From the NCBI GenBank assembly GCA_022316685.1, contig JAKJHU010000023.1:2963192-3027191 (forward strand): a stretch of DNA of 64,000 bases, in the 5' to 3' direction. Both the position numbers and the translations under genes were made by a program. The stretch's first letter is position 1. Every line of letters starts with the position of its first letter. The notes under the pieces were generated by a model, which saw nothing but the letters and a program-made list of their open reading frames with translations, was not told the origin of the DNA and did not search any database. Of the stretch, positions 1 to 11,534 are shown piece after piece. Source of the stretch: Progne subis subis (taxonomy: Eukaryota; Chordata; Aves; Passeriformes; Hirundinidae).

Positions 1-1865
1 ACAATGGACTCTAACACCAGGGGCATTGTGTACACTGCCGAAGGGCAGCCACACCTAAAATAAAAACGGAAGCTCGTTTTACAGATTACAGTATTCCCAC
101 ACAATAGCACTGGCACAGAAGGAGCAAATTATGTCATTCATTTAAATTTCTGCTACCACAGGGGAACTCTAGGTATTCAGAAACTACATCTGACCAGAGC
201 ACCAAAATTAACAGTGATGAAAAACACCCCCAAGGGAAATCAATTATATTTATATATATATCACCCAAAAGAGAAATACAGTCTTCATGTCACTTCAGAG
301 AAAAAAAAAAATCACAAATTCAGTTTGAATTATTACTAAAGGCTTTGAACCCTAACAACAAAAATGCATGCTTGTAAAAGGCATACATACAAGGATGTCT
401 TTTCACTTTCCTCATGCTACAGATCCCATTCAAACACTGAGAAAACACTTCTGCCCCAAGCCCTTATGTTATGACTATTTAACTCATCGGTCTTTCAGCA
501 CCAACTCAACAGCTCTAGTGACAGCAACTTTGCCAGGACTGCAGCAACTATGCCAGGAGCTTCTGCAAAGGAACGCTTGAAATTTTCCTAAGTTTTAGGT
601 GTGCTTTTGAAGAATCTGTTCTTCAAAAAGTCTAGTTCTTCCAAGTCACAGACTAATCTGTAAAGCAGCAAACTTAATTACAGAAATTGCAAAATGAAAG
701 TGATGCCAGCGAAGAGGTGGGGGTTGGCACCCTGGGGGAGCGTCTCTGTGTCTCTTCCCAGTGTCTGCCTTGTTCTCCAGGTCAGACCATTCTCAAAGAG
801 CAGCAGAGTTGTGTCTCTGCTTGCTGGAGTCACTCACTAGAACTTCAGAGTACAAAGGCATACCTTGAAAAGGTTCTGGTACAAAAAGAGATGTGACCAC
901 AGTGTTGTATGTCTGAAGTGGAGAATAAGAGGGAAAGGGAAAAGGGAATAGTGGGGGATAATTCCTTATCCTTTCCTGGACACACATGCACACTTAAACA
1001 TATACCAACCATACCAAGTTCCCCAAAGTATGTCAGGTAATCCTTCTGAGGGTCTAACAATACGTAGTTATTTGGATCTGCACATCATATGGCAGCAAAA
1101 GATTTCACTTTAGGATAAAGCAATAACATTTTTGACTGTTCTTGGGAATATTTTCCATTTTCTCAAAGATTTATTTTGACTTCTCAGCTTCACTGTTGCT
1201 GTGTGTACCAGTAAGTTCCAAGGTATCTTCATTTTGACCTCGACTTCTTGATCCATATCCTTGTTAAAACAAACATTTTCTACTGCTACTCAGTGACATG
1301 GCTGATACCAATTTGAAATGAAAAAATAATCAGGGCATCTAGCAGAGTCAAAACAGCTTTTCAACAGCTTTGCAAACAGATTTAGCAGAAGGAAAAAATA
1401 CAAAGGATGATGCATAATTCCAAAAAGTTTTGATTAAATTTGGAATCTAGTAGAGGAATTGTGCTCTAGAAATTTTTTTAGGGCATAGAATTCACCTTAA
1501 GATGAGGAAAGGCCAAGGGTATATTCCTTAAATGTAATGAAACAGTGAAGTGAGGCAGACTCACAAACCAATAGCACAGCATTCGTTAAAGAATATGCAG
1601 GCAGAATTAAAGTTATCATAGAAAAGATATCCTTGACTGTGAGCTTCAGTTCCATAGGCTTCCACCTAAATAATCCTGCTTAGACCCTGAATTTTGCAAT
1701 TTCTTGAACACAAACTACCACAGAGGTCAGCAGGATCTGACACTAACACAGAGTACAACCACAGACCTATAGATGAATGCTCAGATTTCATCCCAAGGTA
1801 ATTTCCTTCCATAAGGAAAATAGTATGAAAAAAATGGTACCTTCTTACTCTAAGCACACATTCCT

Positions 1866-1975
1866 GGGGTTTTTTGTTTGTTTGTTTGTTTTTTGTTGTT
1901 GGTTTTTTTGTTGGTTTTTTTGGTTGTTTGTTTGTTTTGTTTTTGGGTTTTTTTGGTGGTTGTTTTGGTTTTTTT
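1866..1975. repeat. T/G-rich low-complexity tract (TTTG-like)
   Basis: About 110 bases made almost only of T and G on the + strand, with runs of TTTG, TTTTG and TTGG units of irregular length. An open frame across it gives a Phe/Trp/Leu/Cys-only peptide, which is a composition artefact. Three similar tracts occur at about 38.5, 49.1 and 62.3 kb. Confidence 0.9.
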
Positions 1976-2513
1976 CATGTTAGTGTTAAATCCTTGAAGT
2001 ATTTTAGGACCAAAAAATATCACTTACGTTTATGACTAAAACTCTGACAAATGGATGCATTCCATTCCCACACAGTGGGAGTGTATTCCCCTTCAGACAT
2101 CACCAAATAAACTTGTTTGATGCATTTCAGTGACAAAACACCAACCATGGTGTAACAAGGGGAAAGAACGCAGTCTGACGTTTTAGATTCAAGACAGTTT
2201 ACGGTGCTTACATTGGAAAATTATGCTTTTGATTTGCAAATGGAAGTGAGTATAGGAACTATTCAGACAGAAAACCTATGGAAGGGCCATTTTACCAAGA
2301 TGCTTTTCTGACTGCAACTCCTAGGCACAAACATGCATAAAATTGCTTTCTTACAAAATAGGAAAATGGGCCTCTTGGATTGTTGCTCATAAAGAGTAAA
2401 GGGGAGCAGAAATAAGTATATTTTTGTTCTGCTTAAAAATTAATGTAGCATGGAATTTAAATCCAAACCTGAGGCCTTTCAAAGATGGGAAGCAGTAACT
2501 GCCATAAGCATTT

Positions 2514-2536
2514 AAAAAAAAAAAAAAAAAAAAAAA
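2514..2536. repeat. Poly-A tract, 23 bases
   Basis: Uninterrupted A run. No recognisable retroposed body precedes it on the + strand, so I do not read it as the tail of an identifiable element. Confidence 0.95.
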
Positions 2537-3008
2537 TCACAGAGAACCCAGGGGCATTTTCATCCAGAAGTTATTACAAGACTGGATTTAACAATGAATT
2601 TCATTTGACTTTGAGTTAACTGTCTGAGCTGCAAGTATTGAGGTCTAGCTTTCAAATTCTTCATTGCATATATTGCATTTTTTAAACTACAGGAAACAAA
2701 AAAATGGTGATTTATTTCAGAATCCTGATACTCTGGCTCCCACACAGCTGTCTAAGAACAGCCCTGATTACCCAGTGCCAGCTCTCCTTGTTTCCAGCTG
2801 CTAAATCCCATTAGAAGCAGCTAAAAATACATTAAGCACTTTCCTAACATTACTTTTCCATATAATCAATTTTTGTAGTTGTCATATGGCTAAGAGACAG
2901 AAAAGCTGGATCAGCAATAAAATTAACTGCCCTCAGAGATGTGTTCAGCAAAGTTAGAACATACACAATCTTTGATTTCTGGGGTAATCAGGCACCTAAT
3001 ACCCATAA

Positions 3009-3011
<3 letters not shown>

Positions 3012-3059
<48 letters not shown>

Positions 3060-3083
3060 CTTGAGCACAGCCCTGGCTGTGCT
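3012..3083. repeat. Poly-T tract (44 T) followed by a perfect 9-bp-arm hairpin
   Basis: Positions 3012-3055 are 44 consecutive T residues. Nine bases later an inverted repeat (AGCACAGCC at 3064-3072, GGCTGTGCT at 3075-3083, 2-base loop) could fold into a short hairpin. The T run is long enough that its exact length in the assembly is unreliable. Confidence 0.9.
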
Positions 3084-4502
3084 ATGATTAATTGTGAAGT
3101 TTCAGGACTGATTAATTTCCCAGTCTCACAATCCTGTTCTCAAGCCTACAACTAGCTAAGGGCGGATGAAAATTCTGAGTGTCTGCAATTTCTGTTGGAA
3201 CACTCCTGTTTTGAAAGTGGGATAAAAGTCAGGAAATTGATGGACTGTAGTCCTCCATTAGCCCATTGCAGGGAATTGGAGACGAAAAGCATCCTTTCAA
3301 AACAAAAATAAAGCACTGGTTGCTTCTGGAGTGAAATGGAGCCAAGGAGCCCACTTGCATGAAGCTACAGTGGTTTGCCAGGAGACACTGGAGCTCTAAC
3401 ATAAGGAGTTTACAGAGGCAGTGACAAAGTGACTCAGATGTTGATTTGAAAAACCTGGCACCAACAATGACAGGATGAACTAAGACAGTGGCTGGACAAT
3501 ACAAAAAATGCTGAAGAGGCCAGGGCCAGCACACGTAAGCCAGGGCACAGAGACTGTCACGTGCACAACATCAGCAGCTGTACCAAGGGCTGCTTCTCAC
3601 ATTTTAAGCTAGACTAGGTACAGCTATGGGAGCTATTCATTGGCATTAACAGCACACGCTTATGTTTGGAAATGATGGACTTTTGCTGAGGAATGCACAC
3701 TTCAGCATCTTGATAATACTTCCAATCAGAGGATAAGAATCAATCTCTTTTAGATGAAAGTATTGTTGCACCGACATCCTGTTTACTTCCAGTTTTGCAT
3801 CTTTCCTCTCCAGAAATGTTGGTCAGGCTTGGCGTGTTTCCGACTTAGGGATAAGAATACAGGAATTCCTTAATTAACTTCACACAACCTCTGACACAGG
3901 ACCCAAGGCCTCTGCACACAGAAGATGACGTGGAGAGTCAGCAATGGCAATACAAGACACACATCCGTCCCCAGTGCACTACCAATTCTCTACCACACTG
4001 AAACAGAGGGTGCTTACAGAGCTCTGCATCCGCTCTCATTGGTATCAGTAGAATGCTGTTTCTTTGGCTCTGAAACTGTGATAAAAAGAAAAAAAAAAAA
4101 AAAATTACACAAGACAGATGCTGTCTAAACAAAGCAAAATACCTAAACACACACACGCATATCCTGAAAAACACAAATTATAGTCTTTATGATCTGGGAA
4201 AAGCTGCTTTAGACCAGTTTACTCTAGGCACACAAACCAAATGTAATCTCAAGGCCCAGCCTGTGGATGAAAAAAATCAGTGTACACCCACTAAACCATC
4301 TGCAAGGCTCTGCCACAACAGGAAGATTTCAGCCTCCATAGATGTCAATTAAAAGTTCACATTGGATGAAACCATATTAATCATAACAGCCCCAAGTCTG
4401 TCCTGCAAGCAGAGGGACACAAAAATATCACTTGGACTGGCACGGGATGATGACACATTTGGGAAGGAGCACAGCACACCAGCGTCTTTCTGCTCACATC
4501 TA

Positions 4503-4690
4503 TCCCGTGCTACGTAAGAACAAGCACTGGAACAGATCGTCCAGAGAGGGCAGGGAGTCCCCCTCACTGGAAACATTCCAGCACCGTCTGGACGCAGTCC
4601 TGTGCCATGTACTCTGGGATGGCCCTGCATGAGTACAGAGGCTGGGCCAAATGATCCACTGTGGTCCAATCTGACACATTCTGTGAACTG
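4503..4690 (+). mobile_element. CR1-type LINE fragment, 3' end, diverged
   Basis: Shows the typical CR1 3'-terminal layout on the + strand: a segment meaning 'first-strand ... cast in a cross-reading frame of Trp-less text' is not claimed, but the end pattern 'ggccaaatgatccactgtgg' followed by a pyrimidine-rich stretch and the terminal ATTCTGTGA motif is characteristic. It is 5'-truncated, as nearly all CR1 copies are, and diverged. It sits directly upstream of the CpG island, so it marks the 5' limit of conserved promoter sequence. Confidence 0.6.
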
Positions 4691-4981
4691 TGCCATAGCC
4701 ACTGCGTCCACGCAACTTATCGCCGCTGTCAATATTCAAACAGTAACACCTTCGCTCCAGCCACTGCCCAACCACGCTCACGCTGCTCTAGAGGGGGGGA
4801 TCCGGGAGGAAGGTCCCCAACCACCTCTAACGCAGCTCCGGGGAAGCTCCATTTAAAGGCGCTGAGTATCCCCCTCAAGCACGAGGCGGAGGAGGGACAG
4901 CAAGAGCACCCCCAGCCCGGAGCCCCTCACGCCGCCCTGGCCCCGCCCCTCGGACCTGGCCCTGCCCCCGCCTCATCCAAT

Positions 4982-4991
4982 TCTCGCGAGA
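4982..4991. promoter_or_regulatory. TCTCGCGAGA palindromic CpG-island promoter element
   Basis: An exact 10-bp TCTCGCGAGA palindrome within the CpG island. This motif is enriched in CpG-island promoters of housekeeping genes and has been reported as the binding site of BANP in unmethylated DNA; ZBTB33 (Kaiso) was earlier associated with it. It lies about 310 bases before the putative exon 1 donor, consistent with a core-promoter role. Binding in this bird is inferred. Confidence 0.8.
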
Positions 4992-5022
4992 GCCGTGCGG
5001 TCCGGCGCGCGCGGGCCGCGCC

Positions 5023-5088
5023 ATGTCGGATGCCGTTGGGCGCAGCCGGGGCCCCGCCCCGCCCGGCGGCCCCAGCGCCCCGCACTGA
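5023..5088 (+). other. Short upstream reading frame in the CpG island (21 codons)
   Basis: ATG in a good context (G at -3) opens a 21-residue Pro/Gly/Arg-rich frame closed by TGA at 5086-5088, all before the putative exon 1 donor. If transcription starts upstream of 5023 it would be an upstream ORF in the TAB3 5' leader. The start site is not known, so this may be promoter DNA only. Confidence 0.3.
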
Positions 5089-5090
5089 GC

Positions 5091-5104
5091 CCGGAAGCGC
5101 TTCC
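5091..5104. promoter_or_regulatory. Head-to-head ETS-like palindrome
   Basis: The core GGAAGCGCTTCC (5093-5104) is a perfect palindrome with CCGGAAG on its left, so it offers an ETS-family GGAA core on each strand. ETS sites of the CCGGAAG type are common near start sites of TATA-less promoters. It sits about 100 bases downstream of the TCTCGCGAGA element. Confidence 0.55.
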
Positions 5105-5303
5105 CGGCCGCGCTCTGCCCCGGGACCCTGTCCCTGCTCCAGCCTCCGCTCCCCGCGCCCGCCGGGGCACGCGCCTCTCCCTCTCCCCTTCCTCAGGAGG
5201 AGCGGGGGGGCCCCCGCAGCGGGGCCCGGGGCAGAGCCGGGGGGCGGGAATGCAGCCGCCGGAGCCGCAGCCGCAGCCGGAGCCGAGCCCCCAGCGCAGC
5301 ACG
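5100..5303 (+). other. TAB3: Putative non-coding exon 1 of TAB3 (5' end approximate)
   Basis: The donor is the best supported part: exon sequence ending ACG, then GTGAGG from 5304, in the 3' half of the CpG island. The 5' end cannot be read and is set arbitrarily downstream of the ETS palindrome. A short Pro/Glu/Gln-rich frame from the ATG at 5250 reads through the donor, so it is not evidently coding. The start-codon exon of TAB3 has its own acceptor at 31240, which requires at least one upstream leader exon; this is the natural candidate. Additional leader exons within the 26-kb intron are possible and would not be visible to me. Confidence 0.5.
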
Positions 5304-8300
5304 GTGAGGGCGGGCGATGGTCAGGGAGAGGTGCGGGGAGGGGGGGGGGAATCTGCGGGCGGGCAGGGCCACCCCGCTGCCGAGGGTCAGTGAGGGAGGC
5401 TCGGGTGATATCCCCCGCTCCCCCATGCCGCCGGGCTGTGGGTGTCCCCCCTCCTCGCCTGGAAGCGGGCTATAGCCGTCCTGGGGGACGCAGACGGGCT
5501 GCTCCAGGGAGCAGGGGCTGTCCTGCCCTGCGTGGGCCCGGGTGTGGTGACGGGAGGCGGCTCGTGTTGATCCTGGCTCCTGTTTTGCTGCCGCACTCCC
5601 ACGCACCGAGCAGGGAAAACTTTGGTCTTTGTTTTTGGAACCCTTTGCGGAGTGAGGCGGGCGGACTGCCCGGGGATCCCGTGCGGGTGTTCCCTCAGCA
5701 CAGGCTGTGGTGTCTGCTGGGCCACTGATGCTGCTCTCGGTGCGTAAAAATAAATAAATTCATTAAAAGCAGATGGATTCACAGGTAAATGCTGGCACTA
5801 CCCCTTGGACGTGACTGCAGCGCGATGCTGCTGCTGTGCCTTGGCTCTAGAAATAGAAGGCCCCCAAAGGTAGCGAGGCCTTGGCTATGCTCTGTCCAGA
5901 ATCTTGGATTCAGGTCGGGTTTGAGATCTTATCGACTGCTTGTATTAGCTCTGAGGAAGATGAAACTCGAGTTTCATTTTAGTTTTTTTAATGTAAGTGG
6001 ATAAGGTGGATGGATGCAGCTCTTATTTATGCTGTTCAGTGTTAGTGTAGGACTGTGCAGTCGGTGTGATTTTCCCCTTGTTCAAACTTAACTTGTAACA
6101 TGATATTTGCTGTTGTTTCCCTGGCTTTGGCAAGGAGAAAACAAGGAGAGGAAAGGCAATTGCTTAGATGGCTTGAGAATATCTGTACTTCGGATTTTGG
6201 TAGAGATTCCCTGTGTCCCAAAAAATTGAATGGGTCAGATAAGCCACACTTGGAAAGTGATGGATAAACTTAAAGTAAGCCACTGTTCAGGTAAACATGC
6301 ATAAAATTGTCATGGAAGGTCTCAATGCTAAAAAGTTTGAAGATGCTATTCTTCAATTCTAAATAAATATTGAGAGTGGTCAGGTCAACCTTTCCAGCTG
6401 ACGTGTCAATATGTATCTGTTATTTTTAGTGCTGGTGTTTATTGTGACAAAATTGAGTAGTATTTCTTTATGGGCTTATGTTCTGTAGCTTATGTTCTGA
6501 TCACTAATGTTACTGAAGGACTTAGTATAACAGAACTCTTAAAACTTACAGGTAAAGGTTGTGTGATCAAAGGCCAGTCACTGTTCTGGTAACTTTAATT
6601 TTGTTTTCTAGATCTGTGAGAAAAGCAATGCTTTCTTCTGCCCTTCCTTAAGTATATTTGCAGTTAACATATTACACGTAAAAAAGAAGAAATGTTAAAT
6701 TCATTTCCTCTTTGTAGAGAGAGAGGAACATCATTCTTAAAAATAAAGTATTTCACAACATTTGTTAAAACTTGCACTTTGTCCTGCCTTGTGAATGGTG
6801 TCTGTTGACTGCAGCAATCAGAAGAGTGCTGTAACAACCTGTATTAAGGTATATATAGACTGTCTCAGTTTGTCCATAAAATTACCAACATACCAAATTT
6901 TGCATACACCAGTAAGTAATAAATTCAGCATTTGAGCCTGCCTTTAATCTTGAATCTTTTGGATTAAACACAGGTGTGATAAGTGTGATGTATTCTTATT
7001 ATGAAATTATACTTATGTATTTTTTTTCATCTTGCATCATAACTTTTACAGATAATGATTGCAGGTAAATATAATGAGGGTATTGTGAGATCTGTGTCCA
7101 TTCTTGCTTCCTGAATCTCATTGAGGGTCCTTTTTCTTTCCATGACTTTTCCTCTTGAGGAAGACTGGATTAGTTGAATAGGTATTGTGAAAACGTAACT
7201 GGCTTTCAGCTGTCTTTGGTGATGTCTGTGCTGGTATCTCTCTGTTGAGTTGCAGAGTAAAAGGTAATCCTAATAGAAAAAGACTCCTTTGAAGTCCTCC
7301 AGGAGAATACATTGATATGCTTCTTTGGGTTATCTGGCAGTAATTCTCCTCTGTCCCCTCTCAAAAATTATATAGGGCTTAAATGAAGTTTTTGGTTGTA
7401 CTGGTCCGTAGAGGCTTTCTCCTTACTTGAAACGTGTGATGGTTCATTTTGTATGTATTTGTAAACAGCATAAGTAGCCTCAAAGTATGACCTGCAAAAG
7501 TATCCTTGGTTAGGGCAAGAGTTCCATGGGTATGTACTGCAGTACATATTAAATTGGAAACCCAAGATGTTTTATTGAATTCTTTTTCAAAGCGCTTTGT
7601 CTTAAACTGGGATAATTTTCAAATCTCTACTTTAACAGCCTCTGTTTGAGCAAAATCACCAACACAAGCAAAAGCCTTTGATTTACTTTTTTAACACCAA
7701 AGGTATCTTAGTGATGATGGAGTCATTGAATAAATGATCAAATCTGATAAATTTTGGGTAATGTCAAGTCTGTTGTGTGTGCTTTATCATCCAACTCAAC
7801 TGTGCTGTGACACGCTGTGCTCTGTGATCATCTGTGCTGCTGCTGTTCCCACTGCTGTGAGCTGGAGTAGGTGTGGTGCCTGTGTGCGCACACATAAGTG
7901 TGAGTGAAGTGTAGCAAAGGTGTTTGCAGTGGAAGTTACTTTTTTTTAATGTGGTGTGGTTAAAAGGCAGATGACAAATGGAGTGTGAAACTGAGACAGT
8001 TCATACAAAACCTGAAACATTGCCATAGCTTTTGGACTACTTTTGACTGCAAGGTACGTGGTAGAAATATCTGTAACTTGTGGTTTTTCAATATCTTTTC
8101 CTGTCCCTGTTACTGTCTTTACTGAAACAGAAAAATAAAGCTGAACTGAAAAATTTTGGGGCTACCTAGTGCAGTAAACTGATATTAGAGATTTACTTTC
8201 AAACCTATTGCAAAGTTTCCTAGTATTGTAATTTTTTTTTTTTTTTTCCCGAGCTGGAACTCTTAATTTTCTATATAATACAAATTTTCTCTAGGCTTAT

Positions 8301-11300
8301 TTCTCTATGGGCATAGTAGACTAAAATAGTGTCCAAAGGGCAATATTGACTGTCTTGTTTTAGTGAGAGATTGAGAACTCTTTTGCAGAAGTTGAATATG
8401 TGGTGGTGTCCTGGTGCCAGTTCTCACCTGTAAAGCTCTCCCCATAAATGGAAAGATGAGTATTGAAATACTTGTTTAGACTCGTGTGTGCAAATGTTGA
8501 AGGTGTTGGTTGAAAGCACTGCTAGAATAGGTTCTTGTAGTCTGCCAAACCTTCAAGTGTCAGTCAAAGTTGTCCTTTGAAAGGCTTTCAAACTGTGTGA
8601 TCGTAATACTTAAGCAAAATGCTCTCTCCAGCTCCAAGCAATGGTAGTGAGGTGCTTCTGTGGTACTGAATATCCATGCTGGGCATCTCCTGTTCTGTGT
8701 GAGGAGGGTGGTTGGTCAGCACCTTCTGTGCTGTGTCAGTCAGTGTTTAAGAGGTGGCACTGTGGTACTGGTATCCAGGAGACTCGTGCACAACTTCCAG
8801 AAAAAACATTCCTGAGGTGTTTTCATTGACTTGAGAAGCTGAAATACATGTCACAAAATTCTGTCTATAATAAGCTGCGACAATGCCACCGTATTGCTGA
8901 TACAGTTCAGGTTGTGCAGTGAGTTCTTACTGTTTGGAATTTTTCTTGTTCTTTTTTTCTTTTTGAAGGTCAGTTATACCAGATAGATCACAATGTCTGT
9001 CTCAGCTTAATGTCAGAGTGGAAGGAATATTTCAATATTCCTACACCCTGTTGATACTGTGTTGAATGTTTCTCCCTTTTCAAGTGTTGTTTTAAAATAG
9101 CCAGCATGGCACTACAGTCTAAAAATGAAAAATGCCGTCTCTGTTGAGGTTATATACAGCTTTTATTTTTAAGGTGCATTCGTTCTGCAGTTCCTGGTGG
9201 GCTTTGTTTTATTAAGGGCCCGAATGCAAAGTAGTGGTATTTTAAAAGCATTGAATTACCAGGTTTTGTCCTGATTTGGCTCTATTATAAGGAAAATTAC
9301 TGCTCTTTTCAGAGAGTTGTTTAAAGCAGGGGGCTTTGTAAGCAAATTGCAAAGTCACAAAGAGAGAGAGAGGTCATTCTTCTCTACTAGTGTTGAGCAG
9401 TCTGGCTGTCACAGCTCAAGCACAGATGTTTTCATACCTGCATGTGGGCTTCCTGGTGGATTATTAGGAGTGTTTTCTGGAAAACACCTTTCAGCAGATT
9501 CTGTTCGATCAGTCTTGTTCCACACTCATAATAAAATACTTTATTTCAAATGAAATTGCATATCCACTAAAGTGTACATTAATTTGAAAAGTGTGTCAAT
9601 TTCTGTGGAATCATGGTTGATCTAGGGACAAATGGAGAGTTTTTAGGGAAAAAAAAACCCAAAAAAACCCAAACCAAACTGTTACTATCAGTATTGGTCT
9701 TGGGTGTTGTGGCAGGAAAAAACTTGTACTGTTTAATAAACTGCATTCAGTATTGACTGTTTCTTACCAGATTTGGTAAAAAGAACCAGAGCAGTGCTGG
9801 TATTTTAATCTTGTTGCAGCTTTAAGCTTAAGCATTTTTCCTTTCCTTGGTTGTATTCTGAGGTGATTTGCCCCCAAGTCTCATCTGTATGAACAACTCT
9901 TCCTGGTTTACATTGTCACAGCTGCGTTAGAAAATGGATGGCAGAAAGGCTTGGTTTGTTCTATGTATGGTTTTTGTCACAGTGGTATAAATCTCAAGTG
10001 TAATTCTTTGTCTCCAGTTGTGAGTTTGTATACTTTGGCTTGATTCAAGATGGGCATTTTTTCTTAGCACTTGAAAGAATTACAGTTCTGTTTTTTTCTT
10101 TCGCGTTGGACATAGGATCAGTAATAGTTTATGAATTGGAAATGGTTGGTCTTTGTTGTCTTTTTTTTTTTTTTTTAACCTAGTTGTGCAAGTTATGAAA
10201 GAAATACAGAACTTGGCTTTCATGTGGATGTCCTTGAAGATCAGCTTGCAGAAATAAGTCAGGTGCTAGGCTGTTGCAGAGCATTGCATTAAAGTGTATC
10301 TGCCTTTTTTTCTTGACATTCTTATGTTTATCTTGAAGGAATAGTAATTCTCGCTGTAATCCTGCTAATGTTGGATCAGAAATGATGTGTCTAGATAATA
10401 CAAAGTGTTAATTTGGTACAGTTTCTCTGTTGCTTCATATTTGCTCAAAAAATACGAATAGGCTCAATTTCTACTAGCAAGCATTGCGTCAAATATCTTC
10501 TCACTGTTGATTTGAATGTGTTAAAAACTTTAAAGTTATTTTCTGGATATTCTGCTGAAAAGTCACTTTATGTTCTTTCCTGGTAAAAATCAACTTTTAT
10601 CTGCTGGCTGATTGGGACGTTTGCAAATGTGATCAGTAATTGCTGAGTAAGTGTTTTAGCTGAATTTGGAACACTTACAAGAGATTATATTTTAAAACTT
10701 TTGTCAGTCCTTTTGTACCTTAGTATGGATTTTTTTCAACTCATTAGTGAGTTTCAAATGGACAGCACAGGGGAACAGCTATTTTAATCTTTTATCTATG
10801 CTTTCTTTCCTTCAGTTTGGGCAGCATCATGGAAATGTGGTTATAAAAGTTTGCATGCTGTCCCAACTTCATGAGCATCAATGTTTTATACAGGTCTTTC
10901 ACAACAAATCTCATTTTGGACTGAATGATTCATGCATTGTGAGTAAGAACTTTTTGAGTAATCGCTCAGGAATATGTTTGTAGTTTTGTACTTTCTCCTG
11001 CTCTTACACTGAAGCTATTACTCTTCGATGTGTACTGGTTTCAGTAGCAGGCAGTGACAGTGAGAATTATCCCTGTTCTCATCCAGCTTCCTTCTGTGTT
11101 GGTTTGAGTTCATTGGCACTTTCTGCAACAAACAATTATTAATTACTGTCTTCTTGGAATATCCAGTTTAAAGGAAGAGAGGTCAGACAGGAAGGAGAGA
11201 GTAGCGCATCTGTTGCAGCTGAATTAAGTTCATAAATGGTAGAATGTAGATTTTCTTAAATGAAATCTGCCTCTTTGCTCTTGAAGCCCAGCCTCTAGAT

Positions 11301-11480
11301 GTTGTAAATGCTTCTTTTGCTTTAAAGAAAGTTCCAAGTCAAGTAAATGTTCTACCTGCCAATCCTTTTCAAGATTTGGGAGTTGAGGTAAATGAGGCTG
11401 AAGGCAGCCTTAGGCCTATGAGAGACCTGAGTAAGATCAGCTATTTTGGTCTGTCTTTAGAAATTATGATCTACTGTATT

Positions 11481-11534
11481 AAAAAAAAAAAAAAAAAAAA
11501 AAGGCGAGAGAAAAGGAGTAAAAAAAAAAAAAAA
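11481..11534. repeat. Twin poly-A tracts
   Basis: A runs at 11481-11502 (22 bases) and 11520-11534 (15 bases), separated by a short purine-rich spacer. No retroposed body ends at them on the + strand. Confidence 0.9.

Larger units (their letters stand above)
1..4380. other. Non-genic upstream DNA
   Basis: No convincing coding exon, RNA gene or intact transposon is visible on either strand. Open frames here are short and lack family signatures. The stretch holds homopolymer and T/G-rich simple sequence (listed separately) and AT-rich unique DNA. In mammals the 3' end of DMD lies upstream of TAB3 in the same orientation, but I see nothing resembling dystrophin exons. Some sequence could be distal regulatory DNA of the downstream gene; nothing in the bases themselves proves it. 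Confidence 0.6.
4860..5560. promoter_or_regulatory. TAB3: CpG island, likely TAB3 promoter
   Basis: A sharp block of GC-rich, CpG-dense sequence in an otherwise AT-rich window. It contains GC boxes (CCCCGCCCC at 4941-4949 and 5052-5060), a palindromic TCTCGCGAGA element, an ETS-like palindrome, and a splice-donor consensus downstream. No TATA box is evident. It is the only CpG island upstream of the TAB3 start codon in the window and lies on the correct side, so I infer it is the TAB3 promoter; the alternative is a bidirectional promoter also serving an unseen minus-strand transcript. Long open frames across it on both strands are explained by GC composition. Confidence 0.8.

Noticed and set aside
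4661..5728. 355-codon open frame across the CpG island, plus several overlapping frames on the other strand
   Set aside because: Pro/Ala/Gly/Arg-only composition caused by GC richness, overlaps a CR1 tail at its start, crosses a splice-donor consensus, and has no recognisable domain.
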